DNA from: Candidatus Fimenecus excrementavium
GTDB taxonomy: Bacteria; Bacillota; Clostridia; Oscillospirales; Acutalibacteraceae
DNA length: 47,067 nucleotides
Reading direction: 5' to 3'
Assembly: GCA_018712805.1 (NCBI GenBank)
Contig: DVGI01000046.1
Location: 1 to 47,067, forward strand
The notes beneath the pieces are model-generated. The model searched no databases. It worked only from the letters and a program-made list of their open reading frames with translations, and was not told the origin of the DNA. The position numbers were made by a program, and so were the translations under genes. Numbering within the stretch: the stretch's first letter is position 1; the number at the start of each line of letters is the position of its first letter. Positions 1-7,594 of the stretch are shown in pieces.

Positions 1-25
1 TGATTGCGTTCGGTTCTGGAAATAG

Positions 26-68
26 AAAAAGCCGCCACTTCTTTCGTTAAAAAGAGTGACGGCTTTTT
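26..68 (-). terminator. Rho-independent terminator-like hairpin
   Basis: Arms 26-39 and 55-68 pair over 14 positions; the single mismatch becomes a G-U wobble in the minus-strand RNA. The minus strand ends in a run of five T. It is probably a second terminator behind the rplM-rpsI transcript, or belongs to a gene left of the window. Confidence 0.55.
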
Positions 69-101
69 CTGATCCCGGAACATCAATCCCCGGAAATGCA
101 A

Positions 102-131
102 AAAGCGCCCAGCAGGAACACTGAGCGCTTT
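102..131 (-). terminator. Rho-independent terminator-like hairpin
   Basis: Arms AAAGCGCCCAG (102-112) and CTGAGCGCTTT (121-131) pair with one G-U wobble in the minus-strand RNA around an 8-nt loop. The minus strand continues into TTTT. Confidence 0.5.
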
Positions 132-252
132 CGCAATAAAATCATATTCATTTGTTCAGATTTGGTCAAACTTTGCCAAACCGATTTTGCATAAAAATGC
201 GGAGGGCTTAAAAGGCAAAAATGACCTTGGGGGAGAGGGAAAGGCCAAAAAA

Positions 253-314
253 GTTGTCCTATAATTTAACCCATTAGCCCTCATTTTAGGGGTGGTTGTC
301 CTTTATTTAACCCA
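253..314. repeat. Pair of near-identical direct repeats, about 20 bp
   Basis: GTTGTCCTATAATTTAACCC begins at 253 and GTTGTCCTTTATTTAACCC at 295. The copies start 42 bp apart and differ only in the short A/T core. They are separated by a GC-rich spacer ending in GGGGTG. Nothing nearby explains them; they could be the remnant of a dispersed non-coding repeat. Confidence 0.5.
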
Positions 315-373
315 TAAAAATCGGTTCAAAACAGGTCAGACCATGCCAAAACAGGCCAAACAATCTGAAAAGG

Positions 374-408
374 AAAAACCCCGAAAACCGCATGGTTTCG
401 GGGTTTTT
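374..408 (-). terminator. Terminator of rplM-rpsI
   Basis: Arms 374-389 and 394-408 (AAAAACCCCGAAA pairing with TTTCGGGGTTTTT) form a strong stem with one bulged base and a GCAT loop. Either strand gives a T-run. It lies 20 bp past the rpsI stop codon, so it most likely ends that operon. Confidence 0.85.
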
Positions 409-427
409 GAGCTGTTTTGAACTGAAA

Positions 428-826
428 TTAGCGCTTGCTGAACTGCGGAGCGCGACGGGCAGCCTTGAGGCCGTATTTCTTTCTTTCTTTCATTCTCGGG
501 TCGCGTGTTAAGAAGCCTGCTTTCTTGAGAACCGGGCGCAGGCTTTCGTCATACTGCAGAAGTGCACGGGAAAGACCGTGACGGATTGCACCGGCCTGGC
601 CGGTAACGCCGCCGCCGGCAACTTTGCAGACGATGTCGAATTTGCCTTCGGTGCCAGTCAGAGTGAGAGGCTGACGCACGATGAGTTTCAGGGTTTCAAG
701 GCCGAAATAATCGTCGAAATCACGATCGTTGATGGTGATTTTACCGGTGCCGGCATAAACGCGGACACGCGCAACGGATTTCTTTCTTCTGCCTGTGCCG
801 TAAAAATAAGGATTGGTTTCGTACAT
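428..826 (-). CDS. rpsI: Small-subunit ribosomal protein S9
   Basis: 132 residues, the normal length for bacterial S9. It has the N-terminal [14 protein letters not shown] motif, a central [14 protein letters not shown] segment and the basic C-terminal tail ending in SKR, which reaches the P-site tRNA in the 30S subunit. The ATG is preceded by GGGAGG at 7-8 nt spacing. The gene follows rplM by 19 bp in the conserved rplM-rpsI order and ends just before the hairpin at 374-408. Nothing about the protein is unusual. Confidence 0.98.
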   Translation of the reverse strand: MYETNPYFYGTGRRKKSVARVRVYAGTGKITINDRDFDDYFGLETLKLIVRQPLTLTGTEGKFDIVCKVAGGGVTGQAGAIRHGLSRALLQYDESLRPVLKKAGFLTRDPRMKERKKYGLKAARRAPQFSKR

Positions 827-845
827 ATTCTTTTGCCTCCCTTTC

Positions 846-1274
846 TTAGAATTCTCTTACTTGCGGCTTCTGCGCTTCATGCGGGTGCGCAGCGCCTTGG
901 TAAACGTGCAGTCTGGTGAGCGCCTTTCTGCCGATGGAGTTGGCGGGAAGCATACCTTTTACTGCTTTTTCCATAACGAATTCGGGTTTATCGGCCATCA
1001 AAGTTTTGTATTTGATTTTCTTCATGTTGCCGATATAACCGGTGTGATGATAATACATTTTCTGTTCGAGCTTGTTGCCGGTGAGAACAACTTTTTCAGC
1101 GTTAATCACGATAACGTTGTCGCCGCAGTCCGCATGAGGTGCGAAGGTGGGTTTGTGTTTCCCGCGAAGAAGCGTTGCCGCTTCCGCTGCGACTTCGCCG
1201 AGCGTTCTGCCGTCAGCATCAAGAACATACCATGCGCGGCTGATGTCGCCGGCCTTAGGCATATAAGTTGACAT
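846..1274 (-). CDS. rplM: Large-subunit ribosomal protein L13
   Basis: 142 residues from ATG 1274, exactly the usual length of L13, an early-assembly 50S protein that binds 23S rRNA. Recognisable segments are [17 protein letters not shown], the middle [11 protein letters not shown] and the C-terminal [14 protein letters not shown] chose ATG 1274 because GGAGG lies 9 nt upstream. An in-frame start at 1352 would run straight through the promoter (1324-1352) and encode sequence not found in L13. It is the first gene of the rplM-rpsI operon. The leader is only about 43 nt, too short for a structured autoregulatory element. Confidence 0.97.
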   Translation of the reverse strand: MSTYMPKAGDISRAWYVLDADGRTLGEVAAEAATLLRGKHKPTFAPHADCGDNVIVINAEKVVLTGNKLEQKMYYHHTGYIGNMKKIKYKTLMADKPEFVMEKAVKGMLPANSIGRKALTRLHVYQGAAHPHEAQKPQVREF

Positions 1275-1323
1275 AAGACATAACCTCCAAAATCTAAACT
1301 TCTTTTTTCTGAATTGCTCGAAT

Positions 1324-1352
1324 ATATTACCACTTAAAATCGGATTCGTCAA
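1324..1352 (-). promoter_or_regulatory. Sigma-A promoter of rplM-rpsI
   Basis: On the minus strand TTGACG (1347-1352) and TAATAT (1324-1329) are separated by 17 bp. Transcription should begin near 1317, about 43 nt before the rplM ATG. Confidence 0.8.
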
Positions 1353-1456
1353 CCTATTTTTTCAAATTTTTAACGGACTATATAATTTTCTCTTATTTTC
1401 TTCTGTTTTCTCTTAATTTTATATTATTTGCTCACAGATTATTTTTGAAAATTTTG

Positions 1457-1485
1457 TTTACTTTCAGCTTATTTTGCGGTAAAAT
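1457..1485 (+). promoter_or_regulatory. Sigma-A promoter of the TtcA-like gene
   Basis: TTTACT (1457-1462), 17-bp spacer, TAAAAT (1480-1485). The expected start near 1492 leaves a leader of about 27 nt containing TTGGAGG before the ATG at 1519. It diverges from the rplM promoter across an AT-rich spacer. Confidence 0.7.
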
Positions 1486-1518
1486 GCAACGGTAACAAGC
1501 ACTTTTTGGAGGCATACC

Positions 1519-2229
1519 ATGAAAAAGCTTTTAAGCCTGACGCGCGCGGCGGTGGACAAATACAATATGATTGAAGCCGGCGATAAAATCGCGGTCGGCG
1601 TTTCAGGCGGCAAGGATTCTTTGGCGCTCCTGTATGCACTCGCCAAACTGCGGGACTTTTACCCGAAGCCTTTTTCTCTAGTCGCGATTACGCTCGACTA
1701 TCAGTTTAACGGCATTGCTGAAGATTACACAGCCATTGAAGCGCTTTGCAAAAAATTGCAAGTGGAATACATCGTGCGGCGCACCAATCTTTGGGAGGTC
1801 ATTTTTGAAACCCGAAAAGAAAAGAACCCGTGCAGTCTGTGTGCAAAAATGCGCCGGGGGCTTTTGCACGACACAGCGGTCGCAAACGGCTGCAACAAAG
1901 TGGCACTCGGGCACCATTTGGACGACGCGGCGGAAACTTTTTTGATGAACCTTTTAAACGGCGGAAAAATCGGCTGCTTCTCCCCCGTTTCTTATCTTTC
2001 GAACAAAAAGCTTTATCTCATTCGCCCGTTGATTTTTGCCTACGAAAAAGATGTCGCCGCGGCAGCGCGCAGAGCAAATTTGCCGGTTGTAAAAAGCCGC
2101 TGCCCGATGGACAAAGTCTCAAATCGACAGAACACGAAAGAGCTTTTAAAAGCCCTCGAAAAAGATAACCCTGCCGTGCGCAAAAAAATTATCGGTGCAC
2201 TTGAAAGAAGCCACATCGACAACTGGTAA
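1519..2229 (+). CDS. ttcA: TtcA-like tRNA 2-thiocytidine biosynthesis protein
   Basis: 236-residue ATP pyrophosphatase of the TtcA/TilS superfamily. The PP-loop SGGKDS is at residues 29-34. A CSLC pair (Cys105, Cys108) and a third Cys in RCPMD (Cys195) match the three ligands that hold the [4Fe-4S] cluster in TtcA proteins. GHHLDDAAETFLMN (131-144) is the second family signature. Known members thiolate C32 of certain tRNAs using ATP and an activated sulfur. The ATG follows TTGGAGG. It is monocistronic, with its own promoter and a terminator about 180 bp downstream. TtcA is a better fit than TilS because of the cysteines and the missing TilS C-terminal domain; exact tRNA targets in this organism are unknown. 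Confidence 0.85.
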   Translation: MKKLLSLTRAAVDKYNMIEAGDKIAVGVSGGKDSLALLYALAKLRDFYPKPFSLVAITLDYQFNGIAEDYTAIEALCKKLQVEYIVRRTNLWEVIFETRKEKNPCSLCAKMRRGLLHDTAVANGCNKVALGHHLDDAAETFLMNLLNGGKIGCFSPVSYLSNKKLYLIRPLIFAYEKDVAAAARRANLPVVKSRCPMDKVSNRQNTKELLKALEKDNPAVRKKIIGALERSHIDNW

Positions 2230-2343
2230 AAAGCGTTTGAAAGTTAAATTTAAGAAAAATGCAAAAATTTGACGAAAAATGCATAGCAAAAAATCAAAAT
2301 ATGCAGGATTTCCAATTTTTCCCAGTTCATTTTTCAACGTAGA

Positions 2344-2395
2344 TAATGTTCAAAACTCTGTTCATAATGTTAAAAACTCCGGTTTTTGAACATTT
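2344..2395. repeat. Imperfect inverted/direct repeat of a GTTCAAAAACT unit
   Basis: GTTCAAAACTC (about 2348) and GTTAAAAACTCC (about 2369) are direct copies, and GGTTTTTGAAC (about 2381-2391) is their inverse complement. The second copy and the inverse can form a hairpin with one bulge. It lies between the TtcA-like stop and the terminator at 2403; no function is evident. Confidence 0.35.
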
Positions 2396-2402
2396 TTAGA
2401 CC

Positions 2403-2439
2403 AATCGCCTTGTAAAGTTTTCGACTTTACAAGGCGATT
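2403..2439 (+). terminator. Terminator between the convergent TtcA-like and fucosidase genes
   Basis: Perfect 15-bp arms 2403-2417 and 2425-2439 around TTTTCGA, followed on the plus strand by TTTTTTCG. It ends the TtcA-like transcript and may work less well for the fucosidase transcript in the other direction. Confidence 0.85.
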
Positions 2440-2496
2440 TTTTCGTTGCAAGTATTCTGCTTTACACTGTATATTTTTTGCAGGCGGGGTTGCAAT

Positions 2497-3963
2497 TTAA
2501 GACAAATCTTGAGTATTGTCCGTCGGGGTGTCAAGCTCTTCACGTTTATAGGCGAGCGCACACAAAATTGTCACCTTTCCGCGGTTCTGGTTAAACACAA
2601 TTCGAATTTTTCTTGCTTTATGGGCTTTCTTAAAATAACAGATTTTTTTGTAGCCGATCACCGTGTATTTTCCGATGCGTTTCCAGTGGTTTTTGTGCTC
2701 GATATAAACCGAAAACGCCTCAATTTGCTGGCCGGTCGCGATATTTTCCTGTAAAAAAAGACTGTCAAACCGCGTTTCTTGCCCGAAATCCAAAATCAGC
2801 TCCGGTTTTGGATCATCGCTTGCCGCCTGCCAATAGGCGGTTTCGTCTTCAGACAGCACGTTTTGCGCCCCGTGCGCTTCGTCAAGCTCACTTGTCGCAT
2901 CAGCGCGTGCATGCTCCCCGAACAGGTTTTCGGGGAATTCACGCCGCAAAAGCCGCCCGAAAGAATCCAACGTCAATTCGTCCATTTTGCTGATATGTCC
3001 GGTTTTATCCGGCGGAACATTCAAAAGAAGCGAAGCGTTGCCGCCAACGGAACTCAAATAGATTTTAAACAGTTTGTCAAGCGATTTGATTTTATAGTCC
3101 TGCTCCGGGTGGTAAAACCAGCCGGGACGAATGGAAGTGTCCACCTCCGCCGGATACCAAATCAGTTCGTTTTCCTTGCGGATTGCCTTCCGGGAGCCGA
3201 GGTCCAACAACATAGCATTGTGGGACTTGGCAAATTTTTTGTCATCCTCTTTTTGCGAGCGTTCCGCGGTAAATTCGTTGATGGAAAGCCACGACGGCAC
3301 AACGCTCCACTCCGATTTACGGCACACGCCTGCTTCATTGCCGATCCAGCGGACGTCCGGCCCGCAGATGCTGATTACGGCATTCGGCTGTAATTCGCGC
3401 ACGACGGCGTAGTAGCTTTGCCAGTCGTATTTTTGCACCTTGCCGTTTTTCCCCTCCCCGCAGGCGCCGTCCAGCCAAACGGTGAAAATTTCGCCGTAAT
3501 TGGTGAGCAGCTCGCGCAGTTGGTTTTTGTAAAAGGTGTTGTAGGCCTCCCCTTGCCCGTAGGTTTCTTCGTGGCGGTCCCACGGGGAAAGATAGACGCC
3601 GAATTTGATATTGTGTTTCCGGCAAGCGTCGGCGACTTCGCGCACAACGTCGCCTTTTCCGTCGCGGAACGGGCTGTTTTTCACGGAATATTCAGTGTAG
3701 GCGCTCGGCCACAGGCAAAAGCCGTCGTGGTGCTTACAGGTTAAAATAATTCCGCGCATACCGGCGGACTTAATCGCCTTGACCCACTGTTCGGCGTCGA
3801 GGTCTGTCGGGTTAAAAACTTCCGGCGGCGTTTGGCCATCGCCCCACTCTTTGCCTGTAAATGTATTCATGCCAAAATGGCAGAAAGCGTAAAACTCCAT
3901 TTTCTGCCACGCGAGCTGGCGCTCAGACGGCACAATCTCGGCGGCGCGTTGATAGCTTTCCAT
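2497..3963 (-). CDS. GH29 alpha-L-fucosidase
   Basis: 488 residues. The N-terminal two thirds is a GH29 barrel with WQKMEFYAFCHFGMNTF near the start, KHHDGFCLWPS (77-87), a YLSPWDRHE segment, and VWLDGACGEG, in which Asp165 corresponds to the family nucleophile. The last 120 or so residues (from about 370) resemble the discoidin-like carbohydrate-binding module often attached to these enzymes. The enzyme should remove terminal alpha-L-fucose from host or plant glycans. There is no signal peptide, so it probably acts on imported oligosaccharides in the cytoplasm. The ATG follows GAAGGAGA. It is monocistronic, with no transporter or fucose catabolic genes nearby. Linkage preference cannot be read from the sequence. 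Confidence 0.9.
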   Translation of the reverse strand: MESYQRAAEIVPSERQLAWQKMEFYAFCHFGMNTFTGKEWGDGQTPPEVFNPTDLDAEQWVKAIKSAGMRGIILTCKHHDGFCLWPSAYTEYSVKNSPFRDGKGDVVREVADACRKHNIKFGVYLSPWDRHEETYGQGEAYNTFYKNQLRELLTNYGEIFTVWLDGACGEGKNGKVQKYDWQSYYAVVRELQPNAVISICGPDVRWIGNEAGVCRKSEWSVVPSWLSINEFTAERSQKEDDKKFAKSHNAMLLDLGSRKAIRKENELIWYPAEVDTSIRPGWFYHPEQDYKIKSLDKLFKIYLSSVGGNASLLLNVPPDKTGHISKMDELTLDSFGRLLRREFPENLFGEHARADATSELDEAHGAQNVLSEDETAYWQAASDDPKPELILDFGQETRFDSLFLQENIATGQQIEAFSVYIEHKNHWKRIGKYTVIGYKKICYFKKAHKARKIRIVFNQNRGKVTILCALAYKREELDTPTDNTQDLS

Positions 3964-3993
3964 ACGATTTCTCCTTCAATGCTTCTTACGGTA

Positions 3994-4022
3994 ATTTTAG
4001 CACAGTTTCAGAGATTCCGCAA
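3994..4022 (-). promoter_or_regulatory. Possible promoter of the fucosidase gene
   Basis: Minus-strand TTGCGG (4017-4022), 17-bp spacer and TAAAAT (3994-3999). The -35 is weak, as expected of an activated or repressed catabolic promoter. No clear operator was seen. Confidence 0.5.
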
Positions 4023-4042
4023 GAAACAGCACTATACAGAAA

Positions 4043-4069
4043 AAAGCACGCTCCGAAAGAGCGTGCTTT
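4043..4069 (-). terminator. Terminator of the GlpA-like/oxidoreductase/DUF1667 operon
   Basis: AAAGCACGCTC (4043-4053) pairs perfectly with GAGCGTGCTTT (4059-4069) around a 5-nt loop. The minus strand ends in TTTTTT. It is 13 bp past the DUF1667 stop. Confidence 0.9.
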
Positions 4070-4081
4070 CTTATAAAACAA

Positions 4082-4441
4082 TTACACTTCGTTGGTTGCT
4101 ACAATATCTACGCCGGTATCGAGAATATTCGAAAGTACGACGTCGCCGATATGAACAGGCGCTTTTACGGTGACCTTGTTGATTTCTTTCATGCAGTCGA
4201 ACAGCATTTCTTTCGGCACCGGGACGCTGGATTTAACCGGCACAACCGGCAATCTTCCGCCCTCGACTTTCACAGTAGACGTAAGCATGCGCTCCGGGTG
4301 GGTGCACTCCTGCCGCGCATAGCTGTCGCCGCGTTTGCAGGTGTTCCCGGTAACAGACAAAACCTCGCCGTTGTCGTCAAGCTCCACCGTAATGGCGCAG
4401 CCAATGGGGCAGGACACGCAAATCAGTTCTCTTTTTTCCAT
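4082..4441 (-). CDS. DUF1667 protein (small Cys-rich redox partner)
   Basis: 119 residues with CVSCPIGC near the N-terminus (9-16) and two further cysteines in GNTCKRGDSYARQEC, a four-Cys pattern suited to a metal or Fe-S centre. This family is almost always encoded next to a GlpA-like flavoprotein and a second FAD/NAD oxidoreductase, as here. It is thought to be an electron-transfer or stabilising subunit of that complex, but its biochemistry is not settled. It starts 3 bp after the upstream oxidoreductase and is the last gene before the terminator at 4043. Confidence 0.85.
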   Translation of the reverse strand: MEKRELICVSCPIGCAITVELDDNGEVLSVTGNTCKRGDSYARQECTHPERMLTSTVKVEGGRLPVVPVKSSVPVPKEMLFDCMKEINKVTVKAPVHIGDVVLSNILDTGVDIVATNEV

Positions 4442-4444
4442 GTC

Positions 4445-5704
4445 TTACGCCTCCTTTGTCTCCACGACCAGCGTGCTGTTTTCGGGCAGGTCGTGAATGG
4501 TATCCGCTTTAATCGTGACATATTCCATTTCACCGGGCGTCATTTTTCGCTTTTTCTTGGAAAGCAGGACTTTATCGCCGCAGGTAACCGTCAGCATGAC
4601 GTTTTCAAGCACTTTACCGACGCGGAAATACAGTTTCACGTCTTTGTCGGTCGCGCGGTTAATCCGTTGGGGAACAATATAACGAACGCCGTTCTGCCCT
4701 TTGGTTTCGACCACGCCGTTGTCTTTCTTTTCGCCTTTGATATATTTTGCCGCACCGGCGCCCGCAAGCTTGCTTTCTTCGGTAACAAAGTCCACAAGGT
4801 CGTGCACTTGCAAAACATTGCCGCAGGCAAACACGCCTTTGTGCAGCGTTTCGCGGTATTCGTCTACAACCGGTCCGTTGGTCACGCGGTCAAGCTCAAT
4901 TCCGGCATTTTTGGAAAGCTCATTTTCGGGAATCAGACCGACGGAAAGCATCAACGTGTCACAGGGTATGTATTCTTCCGTTCCCGGAATCGGCTGTAAG
5001 TGCTCGTCCACATTTGCAACCGTTACACCCTCCAGACGGTCTTTGCCGTGTGTGGCAATGACGGTGCAGGAAAGACGAAGCGGAATCCCGAAATCTTCAA
5101 GGCACTGCACGATATTCCGCGTTAAACCGCCGGAATAAGGCATCAATTCACAAACGGCTTTTACCTTGGCGCCTTCCAAAGTCATACGGCGCGCCATAAT
5201 AAGGCCGATGTCACCGGAGCCTAAAATGACAACCGTTTTGCCGGGCATATAGCCGTCGATGTTTACATATTTCTGCGCAGTTCCTGCGGTCATAATACCC
5301 GAAGCGCGGCAACCCGCAATCGAAAGTGCGCCGCGCGGACGTTCACGGCAGCCCATTGCCAAAACAACGGCTTTCGCTTGAATCGTCAAAAGCCCGTCAA
5401 AATTATTGACCGCCGTGACGATGTTTTCCGGAGAAATATCCAACACCATGGTATCGACTTTTACGTCAATATCCGTTTTGTAAACCTGTTCAATAAATCT
5501 GCCGGCATATTCCGGCCCCGAAAGCTCTTCGCCGAAATAATGCAGCCCGAAGCCGGTGTGAATACACTGCTCCAGAATACCGCCGAGCGTATCCGCACGC
5601 TCTAAAATCAGGATTTTCTCGATTCCGTCTTCGTACGCCTGCAACGCCGCCGCCATACCGGCAGGGCCGCCGCCGACCACGACCAAATCATAGTTGAGCA
5701 TCAT
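4445..5704 (-). CDS. NAD(P)/FAD-dependent oxidoreductase of a GlpA-DUF1667 operon
   Basis: 419 residues. An FAD-binding GGGPAGMAAAL motif lies near the N-terminus (11-21), and a second dinucleotide fold starts at VVILGSGDIGLIMARR in the middle. The CGNVLQVHDLVD segment corresponds to the conserved late FAD contact of pyridine-nucleotide disulfide oxidoreductase-type proteins, but no redox-active CxxC disulfide is present. It probably passes electrons between NAD(H) and the neighbouring GlpA-like protein, comparable to GlpB or HcnB-type subunits. The first two codons are both ATG; GAGGTGTGA just upstream allows either. It follows the GlpA-like gene by 7 bp. Confidence 0.85.
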   Translation of the reverse strand: MMLNYDLVVVGGGPAGMAAALQAYEDGIEKILILERADTLGGILEQCIHTGFGLHYFGEELSGPEYAGRFIEQVYKTDIDVKVDTMVLDISPENIVTAVNNFDGLLTIQAKAVVLAMGCRERPRGALSIAGCRASGIMTAGTAQKYVNIDGYMPGKTVVILGSGDIGLIMARRMTLEGAKVKAVCELMPYSGGLTRNIVQCLEDFGIPLRLSCTVIATHGKDRLEGVTVANVDEHLQPIPGTEEYIPCDTLMLSVGLIPENELSKNAGIELDRVTNGPVVDEYRETLHKGVFACGNVLQVHDLVDFVTEESKLAGAGAAKYIKGEKKDNGVVETKGQNGVRYIVPQRINRATDKDVKLYFRVGKVLENVMLTVTCGDKVLLSKKKRKMTPGEMEYVTIKADTIHDLPENSTLVVETKEA

Positions 5705-5711
5705 TCACACC

Positions 5712-7142
5712 TCACTTCGTTTTGTCAAACAGAATTTTAGACGCGCCGCCGAATTTCGTGATTTCGTTCATCGGCACGTTTAATTCGCGGGCAAGGATTT
5801 CCACAACTTTTGAACCGCAGAAACCACCCTGGCAACGACCCATTCCGGCGCGGGTACGGCGTTTTACACCGTCCACGTCACGAGCTCCGGCGGGCGCATG
5901 AATCGCGTCTAAAATTTCGCCTTCGGTAATCGTCTCGCAACGGCAAATCACACGGCCGTACGCTTTGTTTTTCGCTATGAGCGCTTCGCGTTCCGATTTT
6001 GTCATATGACGGAAGCGAACCGGCGGTGTGCGTTTGGTCTTATATTGCGCTTTTTCAGTAAGACCTGCTTTTTCGGTTAAAAGGTCGCGCACCATTTCCG
6101 CAATCGCGGGCGCGGCGGAAAGGCCGGGCGACTCGATACCTGCAACATTTAAGAAGCGGTCGTTTTTCTCGGAAAAACCGATAATAAAATCATCGGTCAC
6201 CGGGTGGGCACGCATACCGGCAAACGAAGTGATTGCGCCGCGGGTGTTCAGCTCCGGTACCGTCTTTTTCGCTTTTTCCAAAATGAACGAAAGACCTTCG
6301 GCGGTTGTGTCGACATCGTCTTTATCTTCGACGTCTAACGCGGACGGGCCGATTAAAAGGTTACCGTCCACGGTGGGCGTCACCAAAACGCCTTTGCCCA
6401 TTTTCGTCGGGCACTGGAACAGCGTGTGGTCGGCGATATAGCCGTAAGACTTGTCCAAAAGGTAATATTCACCTTTGCGCGCGATAATCGAAATGCTGTC
6501 GTCGCCAATCATCCGCGCGACATCATCGGCGTGTACACCAGCCGCGTTGATAACATAGGCAGCTTCAATTTCACCGCAGGTGGTCGAAAGCACAAAGCCG
6601 TCATTATTAGCTTGAATGCTTTCCACGGCGCAGTTGCGCAAAAATTCCACGCCGTTGGTCACCGCAACTTCCGTTGCAGCAATGGTCAGTTCATACGGAC
6701 AGACAATGCCGGCGGTTTCCGAAAGAAGCGCGCCGACAACCTCGTCGCTGACGTGCGGCTCCATTGCTTTTACCGCAGCCTTATCAATCACGGAAAGACG
6801 CGGCACACCGTTTTTCTGCCCTCTTTCATAGAGCGTGTGGACGTGCTCCATTTCCTCCTCGGAAAAGGCAAGCACCAAAGAACCGTTATTTCGGTAAGGG
6901 ACAGCCAAGTCCGCGCAAAGCTGCGGCATTAACGCCGTGCCGCGCACATTGAGCTTGGCTTTCAGCGTACCGTTGGCGGCGTCAAACCCGCCGTGAACGA
7001 TTGCGCTGTTTGCTTTTGTGGTACCCATGGCAACATCGTTGCACTTGTCGAGGATGGCGACGCGGATATCCTTTTTGGAAAGCTCCAGGGAAATCAGCGC
7101 ACCGACCACGCCGGCACCGATGACTACGACATCATACTGCAT
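5712..7142 (-). CDS. GlpA-like FAD-dependent dehydrogenase with C-terminal BFD [2Fe-2S] domain
   Basis: 476 residues from ATG 7142. It has an N-terminal FAD site VVVIGAGVVGALISLEL, a DAO-type flavoprotein body, and a C-terminal BFD-like domain (about 385-455) with CRCETITEGEI and GMGRCQGGFCG, giving four Fe-S cysteines. This architecture matches the anaerobic glycerol-3-phosphate dehydrogenase-like proteins of Clostridia and L-2-hydroxyglutarate oxidase relatives. I prefer ATG 7142 over an in-frame GTG at 7151 because that GTG lies inside the apparent ribosome binding site GGGGTG. The gene heads the redox operon. No glycerol kinase or GlpF is adjacent, so the substrate is not certain. Confidence 0.85.
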   Translation of the reverse strand: MQYDVVVIGAGVVGALISLELSKKDIRVAILDKCNDVAMGTTKANSAIVHGGFDAANGTLKAKLNVRGTALMPQLCADLAVPYRNNGSLVLAFSEEEMEHVHTLYERGQKNGVPRLSVIDKAAVKAMEPHVSDEVVGALLSETAGIVCPYELTIAATEVAVTNGVEFLRNCAVESIQANNDGFVLSTTCGEIEAAYVINAAGVHADDVARMIGDDSISIIARKGEYYLLDKSYGYIADHTLFQCPTKMGKGVLVTPTVDGNLLIGPSALDVEDKDDVDTTAEGLSFILEKAKKTVPELNTRGAITSFAGMRAHPVTDDFIIGFSEKNDRFLNVAGIESPGLSAAPAIAEMVRDLLTEKAGLTEKAQYKTKRTPPVRFRHMTKSEREALIAKNKAYGRVICRCETITEGEILDAIHAPAGARDVDGVKRRTRAGMGRCQGGFCGSKVVEILARELNVPMNEITKFGGASKILFDKTK

Positions 7143-7165
7143 AAGTTTCACCCCATCTGCATTTT

Positions 7166-7582
7166 TTACTCGTCATATGTAATATCCTGGCCGGCAAAAT
7201 CGTCTTTGTCCTGCTTTTCCACTAAGACAACATCGTCCTTGCTGCGTGTGCCTGTGAAAAAGGCAGACAGCTTTTGATTGACTGCCAGAAAGGTATCGCG
7301 GAAAGGAAAAGTATCGGTGTAATAGGTTTCAAAATCTTTCATAAAACTGCCGTCAAAAATGGCGGAAGCCGTCACTTTAGGTCTTGTTGCCAAAGCGCGG
7401 TTCTCGGTTTCGGAAACGGTTTTATCTGTGTCGAAAGCGCTGTAAAAAAAGAAAAAGAACAATGACAGACAAAAAAGGAATACAATCAGAAACGCCGCCG
7501 GCTTATAAAGTAAATACGGCGCCTTTTTTCGTCTTTCACGGCGGTGAAATTTTTGAATTTGTGAAGAAGTTAAAGCATGCAT
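7166..7582 (-). CDS. Short DHHW/AlgX-like membrane-anchored protein, apparently lacking the catalytic domain
   Basis: 138 residues. A basic cytoplasmic start and one strong membrane segment (about 27-48, very Phe-rich) are followed by SETENRALATRP and a SFMKDFETYYTDTFPFRD segment. These are the N-terminal hallmark of DHHW-family proteins, which partner MBOAT acyltransferases in polysaccharide acetylation. Normal members have about 230 more residues carrying the SGNH-like DHHW catalytic part. This one stops (TAA) just where that part should begin, and the GlpA-like gene starts 23 bp later. It is either a truncated gene or a short accessory form. It follows the MBOAT gene by 12 bp, so co-transcription is likely. 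Confidence 0.7.
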   Translation of the reverse strand: MHALTSSQIQKFHRRERRKKAPYLLYKPAAFLIVFLFCLSLFFFFFYSAFDTDKTVSETENRALATRPKVTASAIFDGSFMKDFETYYTDTFPFRDTFLAVNQKLSAFFTGTRSKDDVVLVEKQDKDDFAGQDITYDE

Positions 7583-7594
7583 AACGAAGAACCT

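Larger units (their letters stand above)
1..420. other. Intergenic region without a gene, downstream of rpsI
   Basis: I see no credible coding sequence here. The stretch holds three terminator-like hairpins (26-68, 102-131, 374-408), two near-identical 20-bp direct repeats (253-273, 295-314) and several short degenerate repeats of the type AAACAGGYCA/CCAAAC (around 160-180 and 325-365). What lies to the left of position 1 is not visible. Confidence 0.6.

Noticed and set aside
1275-1352. In-frame N-terminal extension of L13
   Set aside because: It overlaps both promoter hexamers and has no ribosome binding site; L13 is full length from 1274.
4151-4999. 282-codon open frame on the plus strand
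   Set aside because: Antisense to DUF1667 and the oxidoreductase; His/Phe/Asn-rich composition typical of reverse-strand shadow, no ribosome binding site.
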